A stretch of DNA of 22,108 nucleotides, from positions 1-22,108 of the forward strand of contig JACCRL010000220.1 in the NCBI GenBank assembly GCA_013813605.1, read 5' to 3'. Positions 13,426-20,648 of this stretch are shown piece by piece. Within the stretch, counting starts at the first letter, position 1. The number at the start of each line of letters is the position of its first letter. Under the pieces are notes generated by a model. The model was not told the origin of the DNA and ran no database searches. It was given only the letters and a program-made list of their open reading frames with translations. Position numbers and translations under genes: made by a program. The stretch comes from Gemmatimonadaceae bacterium (GTDB lineage Bacteria; Gemmatimonadota; Gemmatimonadetes; Gemmatimonadales; Gemmatimonadaceae).

Positions 13426-14841
13426 TTATCGTGACGGGACTGCGGCGCGAGACCTGACTTCCCGGAGCATCCGGTCGAGGTCGTTGCGGGAGAATAGCCG
13501 GCCGCCCTGGACGACTGCAAAAATCCGCCTGGTGTTGCGGATGTCGACGAGGGGATCCGCATCGAGCAGCACGAGGTCGGCGATCTTGCCCGTGGCAAGG
13601 GTGCCGAGCCGGCTGTCGAGACGCGCGAAACGCGCGGGGCCGATGGTTGCGCTCCACAGCGCATCGCGAGGCTGTAACCCGGCGTCATGCACGAGGAGGC
13701 GAAGCTCCTCGTGAAGGTCGAAGCCCGGGTACACGAGCACCGACCCCGCATCCGTACCGGCAAGGATGTTGACGCCGAGCGCGTGCATGCGCCGGACATC
13801 CGCGAGGCTGCTCTGCCACGCCTCCTCGTTGGAGGCAGCACGGGTAGACGCGGTATCTCCAGCGCGTTCGTCCACTTGCATTCGCCACCACTCGAGCAGC
13901 CACGGCGAGGCGTAAGCGCGGCGCGCGTCGAGGCGCAGCGCATCGGCGCCGAAGATCGCCCGCGCGGCTGAGTCGCCGGAAAGCATCACTGCCCGCGAAA
14001 CGGTGAGCGTGGGCGTATACCACGCGTCGTTGTCGAGGAACTTCTGATAAATGGAATCGCGTGCAGCAGGAGAAAGCCGGCTGAGTGCCGGGAGAATCGC
14101 GTGCTCGAGATCCGTCTGTCCCGAATCGAGCGCGGTGCCGATCGAAACGGCGCCCGGCTGGTGCGCCGCCACGCGCAGGCCTCGGCGCCGTGCCTCACGC
14201 AGGGTCGCGAGGAAAGCCGCCGGACTGCCCGATGTCCTGATCTTCACGAAATCGACGCGACGGCTAACGAGGGTGTCGATCGCCGCCACCGCGGACGCCG
14301 AATCTGCGATGCCGATCCGGTAAGGCAGCACGCGCAACGCGAGCCGTGGGTCGCCGCGCCGGCTGCGCTCGACCACACGTTCCAGGTAGGTCGGGCTCTC
14401 GAGAATCGGGCCGGGCGTAATGATGCGCGGACCGATGAGCGTGCCCACTCTCATCCGTTCCTGCCACGCTCGGGTGCTGTCGAGATGGCCACCCATCTCG
14501 CGCACGCTGGTCACTCCGTTCGCGACCAGCAGCGGAAGCGCGGTGACGCCGGTGTTCATGAAGTGGACGTGAGCATCCCAAAGCCCGGGGATCGCGTACT
14601 TTCCGCGGCCGTCGATCCTGCGCACGCCAGCGGGAATCGCAACGGTCGCGGAAGGTCCGACAGCGCGGATCATGCCGCCGGCGATCAGCAGTGTCTGACC
14701 GCGAATTGCGGGCTGAGTGGACGACGGATCGATCACAGTGACGCCTACGATCGCAATCGTATCGTCAGCGACCTTGCGACTACCGCTCGCGCACCCGTTG
14801 AGGAAAGCGGTCGCGGTAACTACTGCGAGTGAAAACCGCAT
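13426..14841 (-). CDS. Amidohydrolase-family lipoprotein (imidazolonepropionase/prolidase-like)
   Basis: A 471-residue exported lipoprotein with lipobox LNGC (Cys17). The metal-dependent amidohydrolase fold is clear. The HVH ligands lie in GLWDAHVHF (His91, His93), the probable carboxylated lysine in FVKIR (Lys200), then His227 (AAHQPG), His247 (LEHA) and the catalytic Asp364 (AGTDAG). The C-terminus has the usual beta-sandwich return (GTLATGKIADLVLLDADPL). Relatives hydrolyse cyclic amides or Xaa-Pro-type dipeptides; the substrate here is unknown. No strong ribosome-binding site precedes the ATG at 14841. The peroxiredoxin gene follows 42 nt downstream on the same strand, possibly in one transcript. 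Confidence 0.9.
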   Translation of the reverse strand: MRFSLAVVTATAFLNGCASGSRKVADDTIAIVGVTVIDPSSTQPAIRGQTLLIAGGMIRAVGPSATVAIPAGVRRIDGRGKYAIPGLWDAHVHFMNTGVTALPLLVANGVTSVREMGGHLDSTRAWQERMRVGTLIGPRIITPGPILESPTYLERVVERSRRGDPRLALRVLPYRIGIADSASAVAAIDTLVSRRVDFVKIRTSGSPAAFLATLREARRRGLRVAAHQPGAVSIGTALDSGQTDLEHAILPALSRLSPAARDSIYQKFLDNDAWYTPTLTVSRAVMLSGDSAARAIFGADALRLDARRAYASPWLLEWWRMQVDERAGDTASTRAASNEEAWQSSLADVRRMHALGVNILAGTDAGSVLVYPGFDLHEELRLLVHDAGLQPRDALWSATIGPARFARLDSRLGTLATGKIADLVLLDADPLVDIRNTRRIFAVVQGGRLFSRNDLDRMLREVRSRAAVPSR

Positions 14842-14873
14842 CGGGTACGTCCGGTTGAGAGGTTGGCGGAGAC

Positions 14874-14910
14874 AAAAAAAGCCCCGATCCGCACTGCGCG
14901 AATCGGGGCT
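14874..14910 (-). terminator. Intrinsic terminator after the glycine-zipper gene
   Basis: On the minus strand a 9-bp perfect stem (AGCCCCGAT, 14910-14902, with ATCGGGGCT, 14888-14880) encloses a 13-nt loop and is followed by a T-run (14879-14874). It starts 23 nt after the stop of the upstream minus-strand gene and separates it from the amidohydrolase. Confidence 0.92.
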
Positions 14911-14933
14911 CTCCGTGGAACAACCAAATGTTA

Positions 14934-15563
14934 CTAGCGACGCCCGGGTCGGTCCGTTGAATCGGCACCCGGACGCGAGGCCGGATTACCGTCGACGCGA
15001 TCCTTCATGTCGTCCACACCGTCCGCCAGACCCTTGCCGACACTGCCGAATGTCGAGCGGCCGCGATTGAAGCCTTCGCTGGCGTAGCCACGTGCTTCGT
15101 CCCATGATCCGTGCTTGCTGTCGGATGACCAGCCGGTGCGCAGATCATTCTCGACATCCTGGAACGAGCGGTTCTTGTAGTCGGGATTCCGGCTCGCCAT
15201 ATGGCCGAGATAATACGCCGGCTTCACGTTGTCGTAATTCCGATCGGCGAGGCGGTTCGATGACGATTCATAATGCTTCTGGTAGTAACCATCGTCGTCC
15301 GCCGTGATCGCCGTCGCAGCCTCAGCAACCGCGCGGCCGGACCACCATCCGCCCATCGCGCCTACGATTCCACCAATGATGGTACCAACCGGTCCGATGA
15401 CCGATCCGATTGCCGCGCCGGCTACGACGCCGGAAATGCCTCCGGCCGCTTCGCCAACGTGATCCGCGACTCCGGGATTGCTATCGTGCTTGCCCAGCGC
15501 TTTGCCCTTGACGTTGTCGACCTTCGCGTCGGTCGTGCCCGGGACTCTGTTTCGATCAGTCAT
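14934..15563 (-). CDS. Glycine-zipper, probable stress-related protein, 209 aa
   Basis: A hydrophilic protein with a central glycine-zipper hydrophobic region (about 41-75, GGISGVVAGAAIGSVIGPVG and following), typical of membrane-associating or pore-lining segments. After it comes a domain with paired aromatic motifs (YYQKHYESS, YYLGHMASRNPDY, FQDVENDLRTGW, SWDEARGYASEGF). This pattern occurs in uncharacterised proteins often linked to general stress or desiccation. The tail is low-complexity and charged. There is no signal peptide. The ATG at 15563 has GAGGG about 5 nt upstream. It is a single-gene unit closed by a strong terminator. Function is not established; the stress link is inference. 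Confidence 0.75.
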   Translation of the reverse strand: MTDRNRVPGTTDAKVDNVKGKALGKHDSNPGVADHVGEAAGGISGVVAGAAIGSVIGPVGTIIGGIVGAMGGWWSGRAVAEAATAITADDDGYYQKHYESSSNRLADRNYDNVKPAYYLGHMASRNPDYKNRSFQDVENDLRTGWSSDSKHGSWDEARGYASEGFNRGRSTFGSVGKGLADGVDDMKDRVDGNPASRPGADSTDRPGRR

Positions 15564-15784
15564 GTTTTCCCTCTTGGTTGGTGAGAACTGGCGAAGAGAA
15601 AGGCAAGTTCAGGACCACGCGGGAAACGTGCTATGTCACGGTTTCGCTCACGGTTCGACCCCAGAGTTGGCACGGATTATCTGGGCCTCGTTGGCGGCCA
15701 TCCGCCGCCACGGCTCCGGCGGCTGGGTTGCCAGGTAGGCCTCCAGCCGTGCCTGCCCCGCGCATGCAGTGGCTCATGAGGTTG

Positions 15785-16309
15785 TCAGCGATCGAGAATG
15801 GGGAGATAGGCGCGCCACGGACCAACAGCGTCGCGATACTGCTTCGCCATTACGCGGGTGGTCTGAGCTATGTGACCGAGGTCATGGGCCACCCACGCCG
15901 CGAGTAGCTGCCGCAACGTCACGACCCCAAGCGCCGGATGCTCGCCTTCGAGCGCAAGCTCGCGTTCGGACAACTTCCAGTCGCGTAGCGCCGTGAGATT
16001 CTCCGCGCGCAAGTGCGCAAACTCTTCCAGCAGCTCGGTCAGGCTCTTTCCCTTGCTCTCCCTTTGCTGAGCGAAGCGATCGTACGGCTCGAAGCGCCGG
16101 TTCGCGCCCTGGGCGAGTACAATGCGCGCGCGTGGAATCCAGTCAGTGCGCTCACCGTGAATCAGGTGCCCGATATTATCGAAAGGACTGAACGTATCTG
16201 GCCCCTCGTTGACGGCAGCCCACGAGTCAGGAAGTCCGCCAAGGAGGGCCCGAAATGTCGCGGGCGTGCGTTCCAGTACGGCGATCCCTTCATTCAGGCG
16301 AAAGAGCAC
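15785..16309 (-). CDS. DinB-like (DinB/YfiT four-helix bundle) protein
   Basis: A 174-residue cytoplasmic protein. The histidines that bind metal in the DinB/YfiT fold are visible: GHLIHGE (His48, possibly also His51) and AHDLGHIAQ (His142, His146). WKLSERELALEGEHPALGVVTLRQLLAAWVAHDLGH is typical of the DinB_2 branch. Members include thiol-dependent S-transferases (bacillithiol or mycothiol type) and many of unknown role. The GTG at 16309 is the first start after an in-frame TAA; no good ribosome-binding site is seen. The sequence just upstream carries a DUF4242-like fragment, so the 5' neighbourhood may have been rearranged. About 220 nt separate it from the next gene, with no other coding signal. 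Confidence 0.85.
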   Translation of the reverse strand: MLFRLNEGIAVLERTPATFRALLGGLPDSWAAVNEGPDTFSPFDNIGHLIHGERTDWIPRARIVLAQGANRRFEPYDRFAQQRESKGKSLTELLEEFAHLRAENLTALRDWKLSERELALEGEHPALGVVTLRQLLAAWVAHDLGHIAQTTRVMAKQYRDAVGPWRAYLPILDR

Positions 16310-16330
16310 GCTCTGACCGTCTAGGAGACT

Positions 16331-16399
16331 TTACCGCGCCGCTGGCCGTCTCGGCTTGCCGTCACTTGGCATCTCGCGCTCAATCAGGGATTTGGGCAT
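16331..16399 (-). pseudogene. Possible remnant of a DUF4242-type gene (22 codons)
   Basis: A short frame opens with ATG at 16399, preceded by GGAG 6 nt upstream. It reads MPKSLIEREMPSDGK, close in pattern to the MPK-xx-IERE-IPGAGK opening of DUF4242 proteins (about 90 residues), then degenerates and stops at TAA 16331-16333. The DinB-like gene starts about 20 nt further on. An in-frame start 12 nt earlier (16411) is also possible. The match is short and from memory, so it could be a chance ORF. Confidence 0.4.
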
Positions 16400-16521
16400 C
16401 GTGTGCTCCATATGGTTACGTCAGGCGCTAAACGTAGGGCCCACGAAGACGACCGGCAATCGCGACGGCAGAGGCAACGTTGCGCAGGCCAAAGGGACGG
16501 CCTTCGTCCCGGGAGCCGACG

Positions 16522-17364
16522 GTGATCGTCCACCTCATCGACGGCACCTACGAGCTCTTCCGCCACTTCTATGGGCAGCGCCGCTTCAACGAACGCAAGG
16601 ACAAGCCCTTCGGCGCGGTTGCGGGCGTTCTCCACTCGGTACTGGAGATGATCGAAACCGGTGCGACCCATGTTGGCGTCGCGACCGACCACATCATCGA
16701 ATCCTTTCGCAACGATCTCTGGCCCGACTACAAGACGGGCGAGGGAATAGAGCCCGCGCTTCACGCGCAATTCGTTCCGCTCGAGGAGGCACTTGCCGCG
16801 ATGGGGATTGTCGTCTGGCCGATGACCGACCTCGAGGCAGACGATGGGCTGGCCTCGGCGGCGCATCTCGCGGCGGCCGATCCACAGGTTGAGAAGGTGT
16901 GCATCTGGGCCAACGACAAGGATCTGGCGCAGTGCGTACGAGGCGACCGCGTCGTGCAGATCCTGCGGAAAGGGATGCAGATCCGGAACGCCGGCGCAGT
17001 GCGCGAGAAGTTTGGGGTAGATCCCGAGCTCATCCCCGATTTTCTCGCTCTGGTCGGCGACGCCCAGGACGGTTATCCGGGCATTCGCGGCATTGGCCGC
17101 ACGACGGCGGCACAACTGCTCAACAAGCATGGGCCGATCGATGCTTTTCCCACCGGAGTCCTCGCCGCAGAGCACGAACATGCGTTGCTGTTCAAGCGGC
17201 TCGCCACGCTGAGGACTGACGCGCCGCTGTTCGCCAGCGTGAAAGAGCTGGAGTGGCGCGGCTCAACGGATGCTTTTTCGGCGTGGGCGGAACGGATTGC
17301 GGACGCGCGGCTGCTTGCGCGCTGCGTCAAGGCGGAAGAATCACTTCTCACCGCCCAGAAATAG
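16522..17364 (+). CDS. 5'-3' exonuclease (PolA N-terminal / FEN-like)
   Basis: A 280-residue cytoplasmic nuclease of the FEN/5'-3' exonuclease superfamily, resembling a stand-alone PolA exonuclease domain. The metal-binding acidic positions lie in HLIDGTYELFR near the N-terminus, ATDHIIESFRN, LEADDGLAS and ANDKDLAQ. The H3TH DNA-binding motif is GDAQDGYPGIRGIGRTTAAQLL (about 186-207). Such enzymes process flaps or RNA primers. The frame is open upstream to a TTG, but the GTG at 16522 has GGGAG 6 nt upstream. It is convergent with the deacetylase gene, overlapping it by 17 nt. Confidence 0.88.
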   Translation: MIVHLIDGTYELFRHFYGQRRFNERKDKPFGAVAGVLHSVLEMIETGATHVGVATDHIIESFRNDLWPDYKTGEGIEPALHAQFVPLEEALAAMGIVVWPMTDLEADDGLASAAHLAAADPQVEKVCIWANDKDLAQCVRGDRVVQILRKGMQIRNAGAVREKFGVDPELIPDFLALVGDAQDGYPGIRGIGRTTAAQLLNKHGPIDAFPTGVLAAEHEHALLFKRLATLRTDAPLFASVKELEWRGSTDAFSAWAERIADARLLARCVKAEESLLTAQK

Positions 17365-18298
17365 CGGCGTACAGCTTCATGATGAACTCGGGTTCCCGTG
17401 GCTCGGGCCGCACCTGTTGTCCTTTGGCAAGCATCCAGCGGTGCAGCCAAGAGAGTCCCTTCGCGGTCTGCGCATCAGGCAGCCTGTACGCCTTGTCCGC
17501 GAGCGCCTGTTCCAGCGTGATGAAGCTGTAACCTCTCCTTCTCATCATCACCGCCAGCCGATCAAAGTGATCGGCGTTCAGCACATTCGCGTGAAGAAGA
17601 AGTACCTGCTTCACCTCGTATCCGAGGAAATCCCGCGACAGCTTCTCGAAATGACCAAACACCTGCTCCATGTAAGGGATGTAAGCGTCCGCGATCATAC
17701 CCATCTGCACTCTGTCGCCCCGCGCCTTGGCGCGCGCGTAAACGTCGGCGAAGATGTAATCGTTGTTATCGATCGTGACGGGGGCAACGGTGTACCCGCG
17801 CACAGCTAGAAGATTGTCCAACGCCTTCTTGTACGCGGGCGTCGGCCCCGTGCGGAGCTGGGTGTGCCGAAAATATCTGAGCCGCATGTTCTTCTCACGA
17901 AGCAGTCCGGCGGTCACAGCCTCTCCGCGGATCAGGTCACGCTTGTAGTCCTCGAACGGAACCCGATCGATGGCGACGTGTGAGTACGTGTGATTGCCAA
18001 GTTCGTGGCCGGCGCTTAACCACTGTCTGAGCAGCGCGGTACGTGCTGTTTCTCCGCCTCGCCCGAACAGCTTGGCCTCGTTGACGAAACCGACCGCGCG
18101 CACGCCATTCCGCTCGAGGCTTTTCAACAGGCGGGAGTTGATGGAGCGCATCTCCCCCACATCATTGTGCGTCGCGGGCAAATCATCAAAGGTGACCGCA
18201 ACCTCCCGTGCGGATTCGTGCTGTGCGTACCCAATGCGGGGCATGGCTGCCGCGAGGTGGGCAGCAGCGACAGAGAGGAGAAAGAGCCTTGCCTTCAC
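17348..18298 (-). CDS. Secreted polysaccharide deacetylase (NodB domain)
   Basis: A 316-residue exported enzyme of carbohydrate esterase family 4. The signal peptide is MKARLFLLSVAAAHLAAAMP..., cleaved near residue 26. The catalytic aspartate and metal ligands are TFDD (Asp38/Asp39) and GNHTYSH (His103, His107). It removes N-acetyl groups from peptidoglycan or other polysaccharides; the substrate is unknown. The frame is open upstream, but the GTG at 18298 overlaps the stop of the VOC-type gene (GTGA) and has GGGGA upstream, so I use it. The deacetylase domain is followed by a long C-terminal region (KQVLLLHANVLNADHFDRL), usual for secreted members. Confidence 0.9.
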   Translation of the reverse strand: MKARLFLLSVAAAHLAAAMPRIGYAQHESAREVAVTFDDLPATHNDVGEMRSINSRLLKSLERNGVRAVGFVNEAKLFGRGGETARTALLRQWLSAGHELGNHTYSHVAIDRVPFEDYKRDLIRGEAVTAGLLREKNMRLRYFRHTQLRTGPTPAYKKALDNLLAVRGYTVAPVTIDNNDYIFADVYARAKARGDRVQMGMIADAYIPYMEQVFGHFEKLSRDFLGYEVKQVLLLHANVLNADHFDRLAVMMRRRGYSFITLEQALADKAYRLPDAQTAKGLSWLHRWMLAKGQQVRPEPREPEFIMKLYAAISGR

Positions 18299-18582
18299 TG
18301 TTCCCCGATCCGCCTGAGCCAGGCTTGGTGCTCTCCGTCTCCCCAATGGCCGACGAAGACACGGTAGCCATCAGGGTCCGATATGGTGACTTCTCCGCTG
18401 GGCATGTAAACGGGAGTTTGTATCGGAGGGACAGTGATCCCATTCTCCATCAGGTGAGCCCGCAGCGCCACCAGATCTGCGGTATACAAGTACAGCATGA
18501 AACACCGCGCGCACTGGTCGCAGAAATGGTCATCGCCGTGGACCGGTATGGATTGCGCAAACCTTCCCGCCAGCATTGGCAA
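18295..18582 (-). CDS. Short VOC/glyoxalase-type protein, apparently lacking its first half
   Basis: The C-terminal part is a recognisable half of a vicinal-oxygen-chelate domain: LYLYTADLVALRAHLMENGI, then SGEVTISDPDGYRVFVGHWG. The N-terminal part is cysteine/histidine-rich and shows no first beta-alpha-beta module, which full VOC proteins (about 120 residues) need. None of the three frames upstream supplies it. The called start is a TTG at 18582 with no clear ribosome-binding site; the true start could differ. The stop overlaps the deacetylase GTG by 4 nt. It may be a truncated relic that still drives translation of the deacetylase. Confidence 0.5.
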   Translation of the reverse strand: MPMLAGRFAQSIPVHGDDHFCDQCARCFMLYLYTADLVALRAHLMENGITVPPIQTPVYMPSGEVTISDPDGYRVFVGHWGDGEHQAWLRRIGEQ

Positions 18583-18646
18583 ACTTGCGGGTACGACGGC
18601 GTGCGGAGCAACTTCGGCCGTGGCTTCAATGTCTGGACGATGGCGG

Positions 18647-19609
18647 ATGTCAGTGCGCAGGGCGTCCGCGCTGCTGCTTGCGTGGGGCTGTGCCGAGGGG
18701 TGTCGCGCGGCGCAAATCCCCGGAACGGAGCCGCCGCCTCCCGCGCCGCGGGCGCAAAATCCATCACCGATGGTCGAGCGCGTGCGCCGGCACGAGCGCG
18801 TACCTCAGGGACAACCGCCCGGGATCACGTTCACGATCGACTCGATCCTGCCGAAGTCCGTTTCCGTTTTCATTCCCGAGCGGCCGTCCCTGGGTGTAGC
18901 CGCACCTGACGAGCGAACGTTGCTCGTCCATCTCTTTGGTGCATCCTACCTGCCGATGCAGGCGGTCGCATCCGCCGGTGGGAAATACGTGGTTGCCGTC
19001 GTCAACCTCGGCGGTGGATCCTCGGCGTACGAGCGGCCACTGTCGGACTCAGCCGCATGGGGAAAACTGCTCGGGCGCGTGCGCGATGAGACGGCCGCCC
19101 GCACCGCCGGCAAGGTACGCATCGATCGCGTTTTCGTTAGCGCGTTCAGCGCTGGCTACGGCGGTGTGCGCGCGCTGTTGAGCGATGAGCGCGCAGCGGA
19201 AGGGATTGACGGGGTGCTGCTGCTGGACGGACTGCACACGAGCTATATCCCGGAACGCGCGGTGCTGGCGGAGGGGGGGATGCTGGACACCGCGAAGCTC
19301 GTTCCGTTCCTGCGTTACGCGCGCCGCGCGGCAGCGGGCGAGACTCGCCTGATGATCACGCACTCGGAGATTTTCCCCGGCACGTTCGCGAGCACGACGG
19401 AAACGGCGGACTGGCTTATCTCAGGACTCGGCCTCGCGCGGACCCCCGTGCTCGCATGGGGCCCGCTCGGCATGCAGCAGCTCAGCGAGGTCCGCCGTGG
19501 CGGCCTGACGATACTCGGATTCGCGGGGAACACGGGTCCCGATCACATCGACCATCTGCACGCCCTGGGCGACTTTCTCGCCCGCATGGAGCGGTTAAGG
19601 CTTCAATAA
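18647..19609 (+). CDS. Exported alpha/beta-hydrolase-like protein
   Basis: A 320-residue protein with a short signal sequence (MSVRRASALLLAWGCAEG). The ATG at 18647 is chosen because it starts this signal. An in-frame ATG at 18629 is possible, and the frame remains open further upstream. A proline-rich linker follows (about 28-60). The main domain has a beta-strand and a nucleophile-type elbow VSAFSAGYGG (Ser168), then LLLDGLHTSY (Asp194) and a late DHIDHLH histidine cluster, consistent with a serine hydrolase with Ser-Asp-His. The elbow is A-x-S-x-G rather than G-x-S-x-G. Substrate unknown. It overlaps the convergent lipoprotein gene by 7 nt. Confidence 0.65.
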   Translation: MSVRRASALLLAWGCAEGCRAAQIPGTEPPPPAPRAQNPSPMVERVRRHERVPQGQPPGITFTIDSILPKSVSVFIPERPSLGVAAPDERTLLVHLFGASYLPMQAVASAGGKYVVAVVNLGGGSSAYERPLSDSAAWGKLLGRVRDETAARTAGKVRIDRVFVSAFSAGYGGVRALLSDERAAEGIDGVLLLDGLHTSYIPERAVLAEGGMLDTAKLVPFLRYARRAAAGETRLMITHSEIFPGTFASTTETADWLISGLGLARTPVLAWGPLGMQQLSEVRRGGLTILGFAGNTGPDHIDHLHALGDFLARMERLRLQ

Positions 19610-20217
19610 GACTTCCGGAGCGCGGCGCTTACCGAGTCGACCGCCCTCAGGTACGGGTCTATCACGTCGCGCCGGATGGTGACGATCAGCTCGGCACCGC
19701 CGCGGCCGTAGAGACGAATGGACACACTGTCGCGATTTGCCCTCAGCATCGCGTCGGGGACGCGTGCTCCACGCGTCGCGTAGGGCGAGCACTCGGGCCA
19801 GGCGTGACAGGAGTGGGCGTCGCGGAAAAGTCCGGTGGGCTCGAGCAGTCGTGCTGCCGGTGCGACAGTCTCGAAGAAGCCGCGCCGGATATGCGACCCG
19901 CCGATGTATGTAGTCGTGCCCCCGTCGTACCAGGTGCTCACGTAGAAGCGGTGGTCTCTTACCAGGGAGCCGTCGCGGCGGATCCATGCACGCAGTCCGT
20001 ATGCGCTTTCCTCGGGCGCCCAGGCGAGGATCGTGACCGTAGGCGAGCGGCGGTATTCGTACACCTGGACGATTGCCGGCGCGGCGCCCGGTTCGATCGT
20101 AAGGTCCGAATGCGGGAGAGGCGCGCTCGAAGCATGAGTAACCAGCTCCTTGTGCGGTGCGGCACAACCGATCATTCCCGCGGCTGCAAACAATACAGCA
20201 CTGCCTGAAATCCGCAT
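19603..20217 (-). CDS. Lipoprotein of unknown function, 204 aa
   Basis: The ATG at 20217 has a near-perfect GGAGGAG ribosome-binding site 6 nt upstream, so it is preferred to the GTG at 20235. The signal sequence ends in lipobox MIGC (Cys18). The mature protein is beta-rich: VQVYEYRRSPTVTILAWAPEE, then WIRRDGSLVRDHRFYVSTWYDGG, with a possible disulfide pair in HSCHAWPEC. No family recognised. It is the last gene of a minus-strand unit after NamZ and another lipoprotein, 17 nt downstream of the latter. Confidence 0.72.
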   Translation of the reverse strand: MRISGSAVLFAAAGMIGCAAPHKELVTHASSAPLPHSDLTIEPGAAPAIVQVYEYRRSPTVTILAWAPEESAYGLRAWIRRDGSLVRDHRFYVSTWYDGGTTTYIGGSHIRRGFFETVAPAARLLEPTGLFRDAHSCHAWPECSPYATRGARVPDAMLRANRDSVSIRLYGRGGAELIVTIRRDVIDPYLRAVDSVSAALRKSY

Positions 20218-20234
20218 GATGAACTCCTCCACCA

Positions 20235-20639
20235 CTACTTGGTGAATACCGACGTCATTCCCTGCCTCACGATCGTCATCGTGTTGGCGTTGAAGTTTGC
20301 GACCACCTCAGGACCGCCATTGTTCCCGCGCATTATGACGGCGCTCCCTAAAGGGACCCAGCTGCCCGTCTCGTTGTTGGTTTGATTCGTCACCTGTCCA
20401 TTTGCCGTGGTACGCGAATGACTCACTTCGGAAAACGTCTGGCCCATGTACAGGGTGATGACGTTATCGAGGAGTTCCGTCTTCACGGTGCCGGTCCCGG
20501 GAAGAGTGTAGGGGAGCGGCGCGCCGTTGACCGTGCGCAGGACATACTCCCCAGTTACGGTGGAGCTTCCTGTCACACCGCCGCCGAAGCAGGCAGCGGA
20601 GAACGCCAGCGCCACGCTCATCATCATTATTCTGCACAT
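20235..20639 (-). CDS. Small beta-rich lipoprotein, 134 aa
   Basis: The ATG at 20639 has GAGGA 6 nt upstream and is preferred to the TTG two codons earlier. Lipobox SAAC places lipidation at Cys17. The mature part starts VTGEYVLRTVNGAPLPYTLPG, a lipocalin-like opening that recurs in small lipoproteins of Gemmatimonadota, followed by strands (TELLDNVITLYMG, GSAVIMRGNN). Function unknown. It starts 9 nt after the NamZ stop, with its ribosome-binding site overlapping that stop, so it is co-transcribed with NamZ. Confidence 0.75.
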   Translation of the reverse strand: MCRIMMMSVALAFSAACFGGGVTGSSTVTGEYVLRTVNGAPLPYTLPGTGTVKTELLDNVITLYMGQTFSEVSHSRTTANGQVTNQTNNETGSWVPLGSAVIMRGNNGGPEVVANFNANTMTIVRQGMTSVFTK

Positions 20640-20648
20640 GTCCAATCC

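Noticed and set aside
15564..15784. Short ORFs in the gap before the DinB-like gene
   Set aside because: No ribosome-binding site or recognisable sequence; I see nothing firm in this 221-nt gap beyond the promoter region of the glycine-zipper gene.
19456..20208. 250-codon plus-strand ORF opposite the lipoprotein gene
   Set aside because: It lies antisense to a gene with a strong ribosome-binding site and lipobox, and has no recognisable domain.
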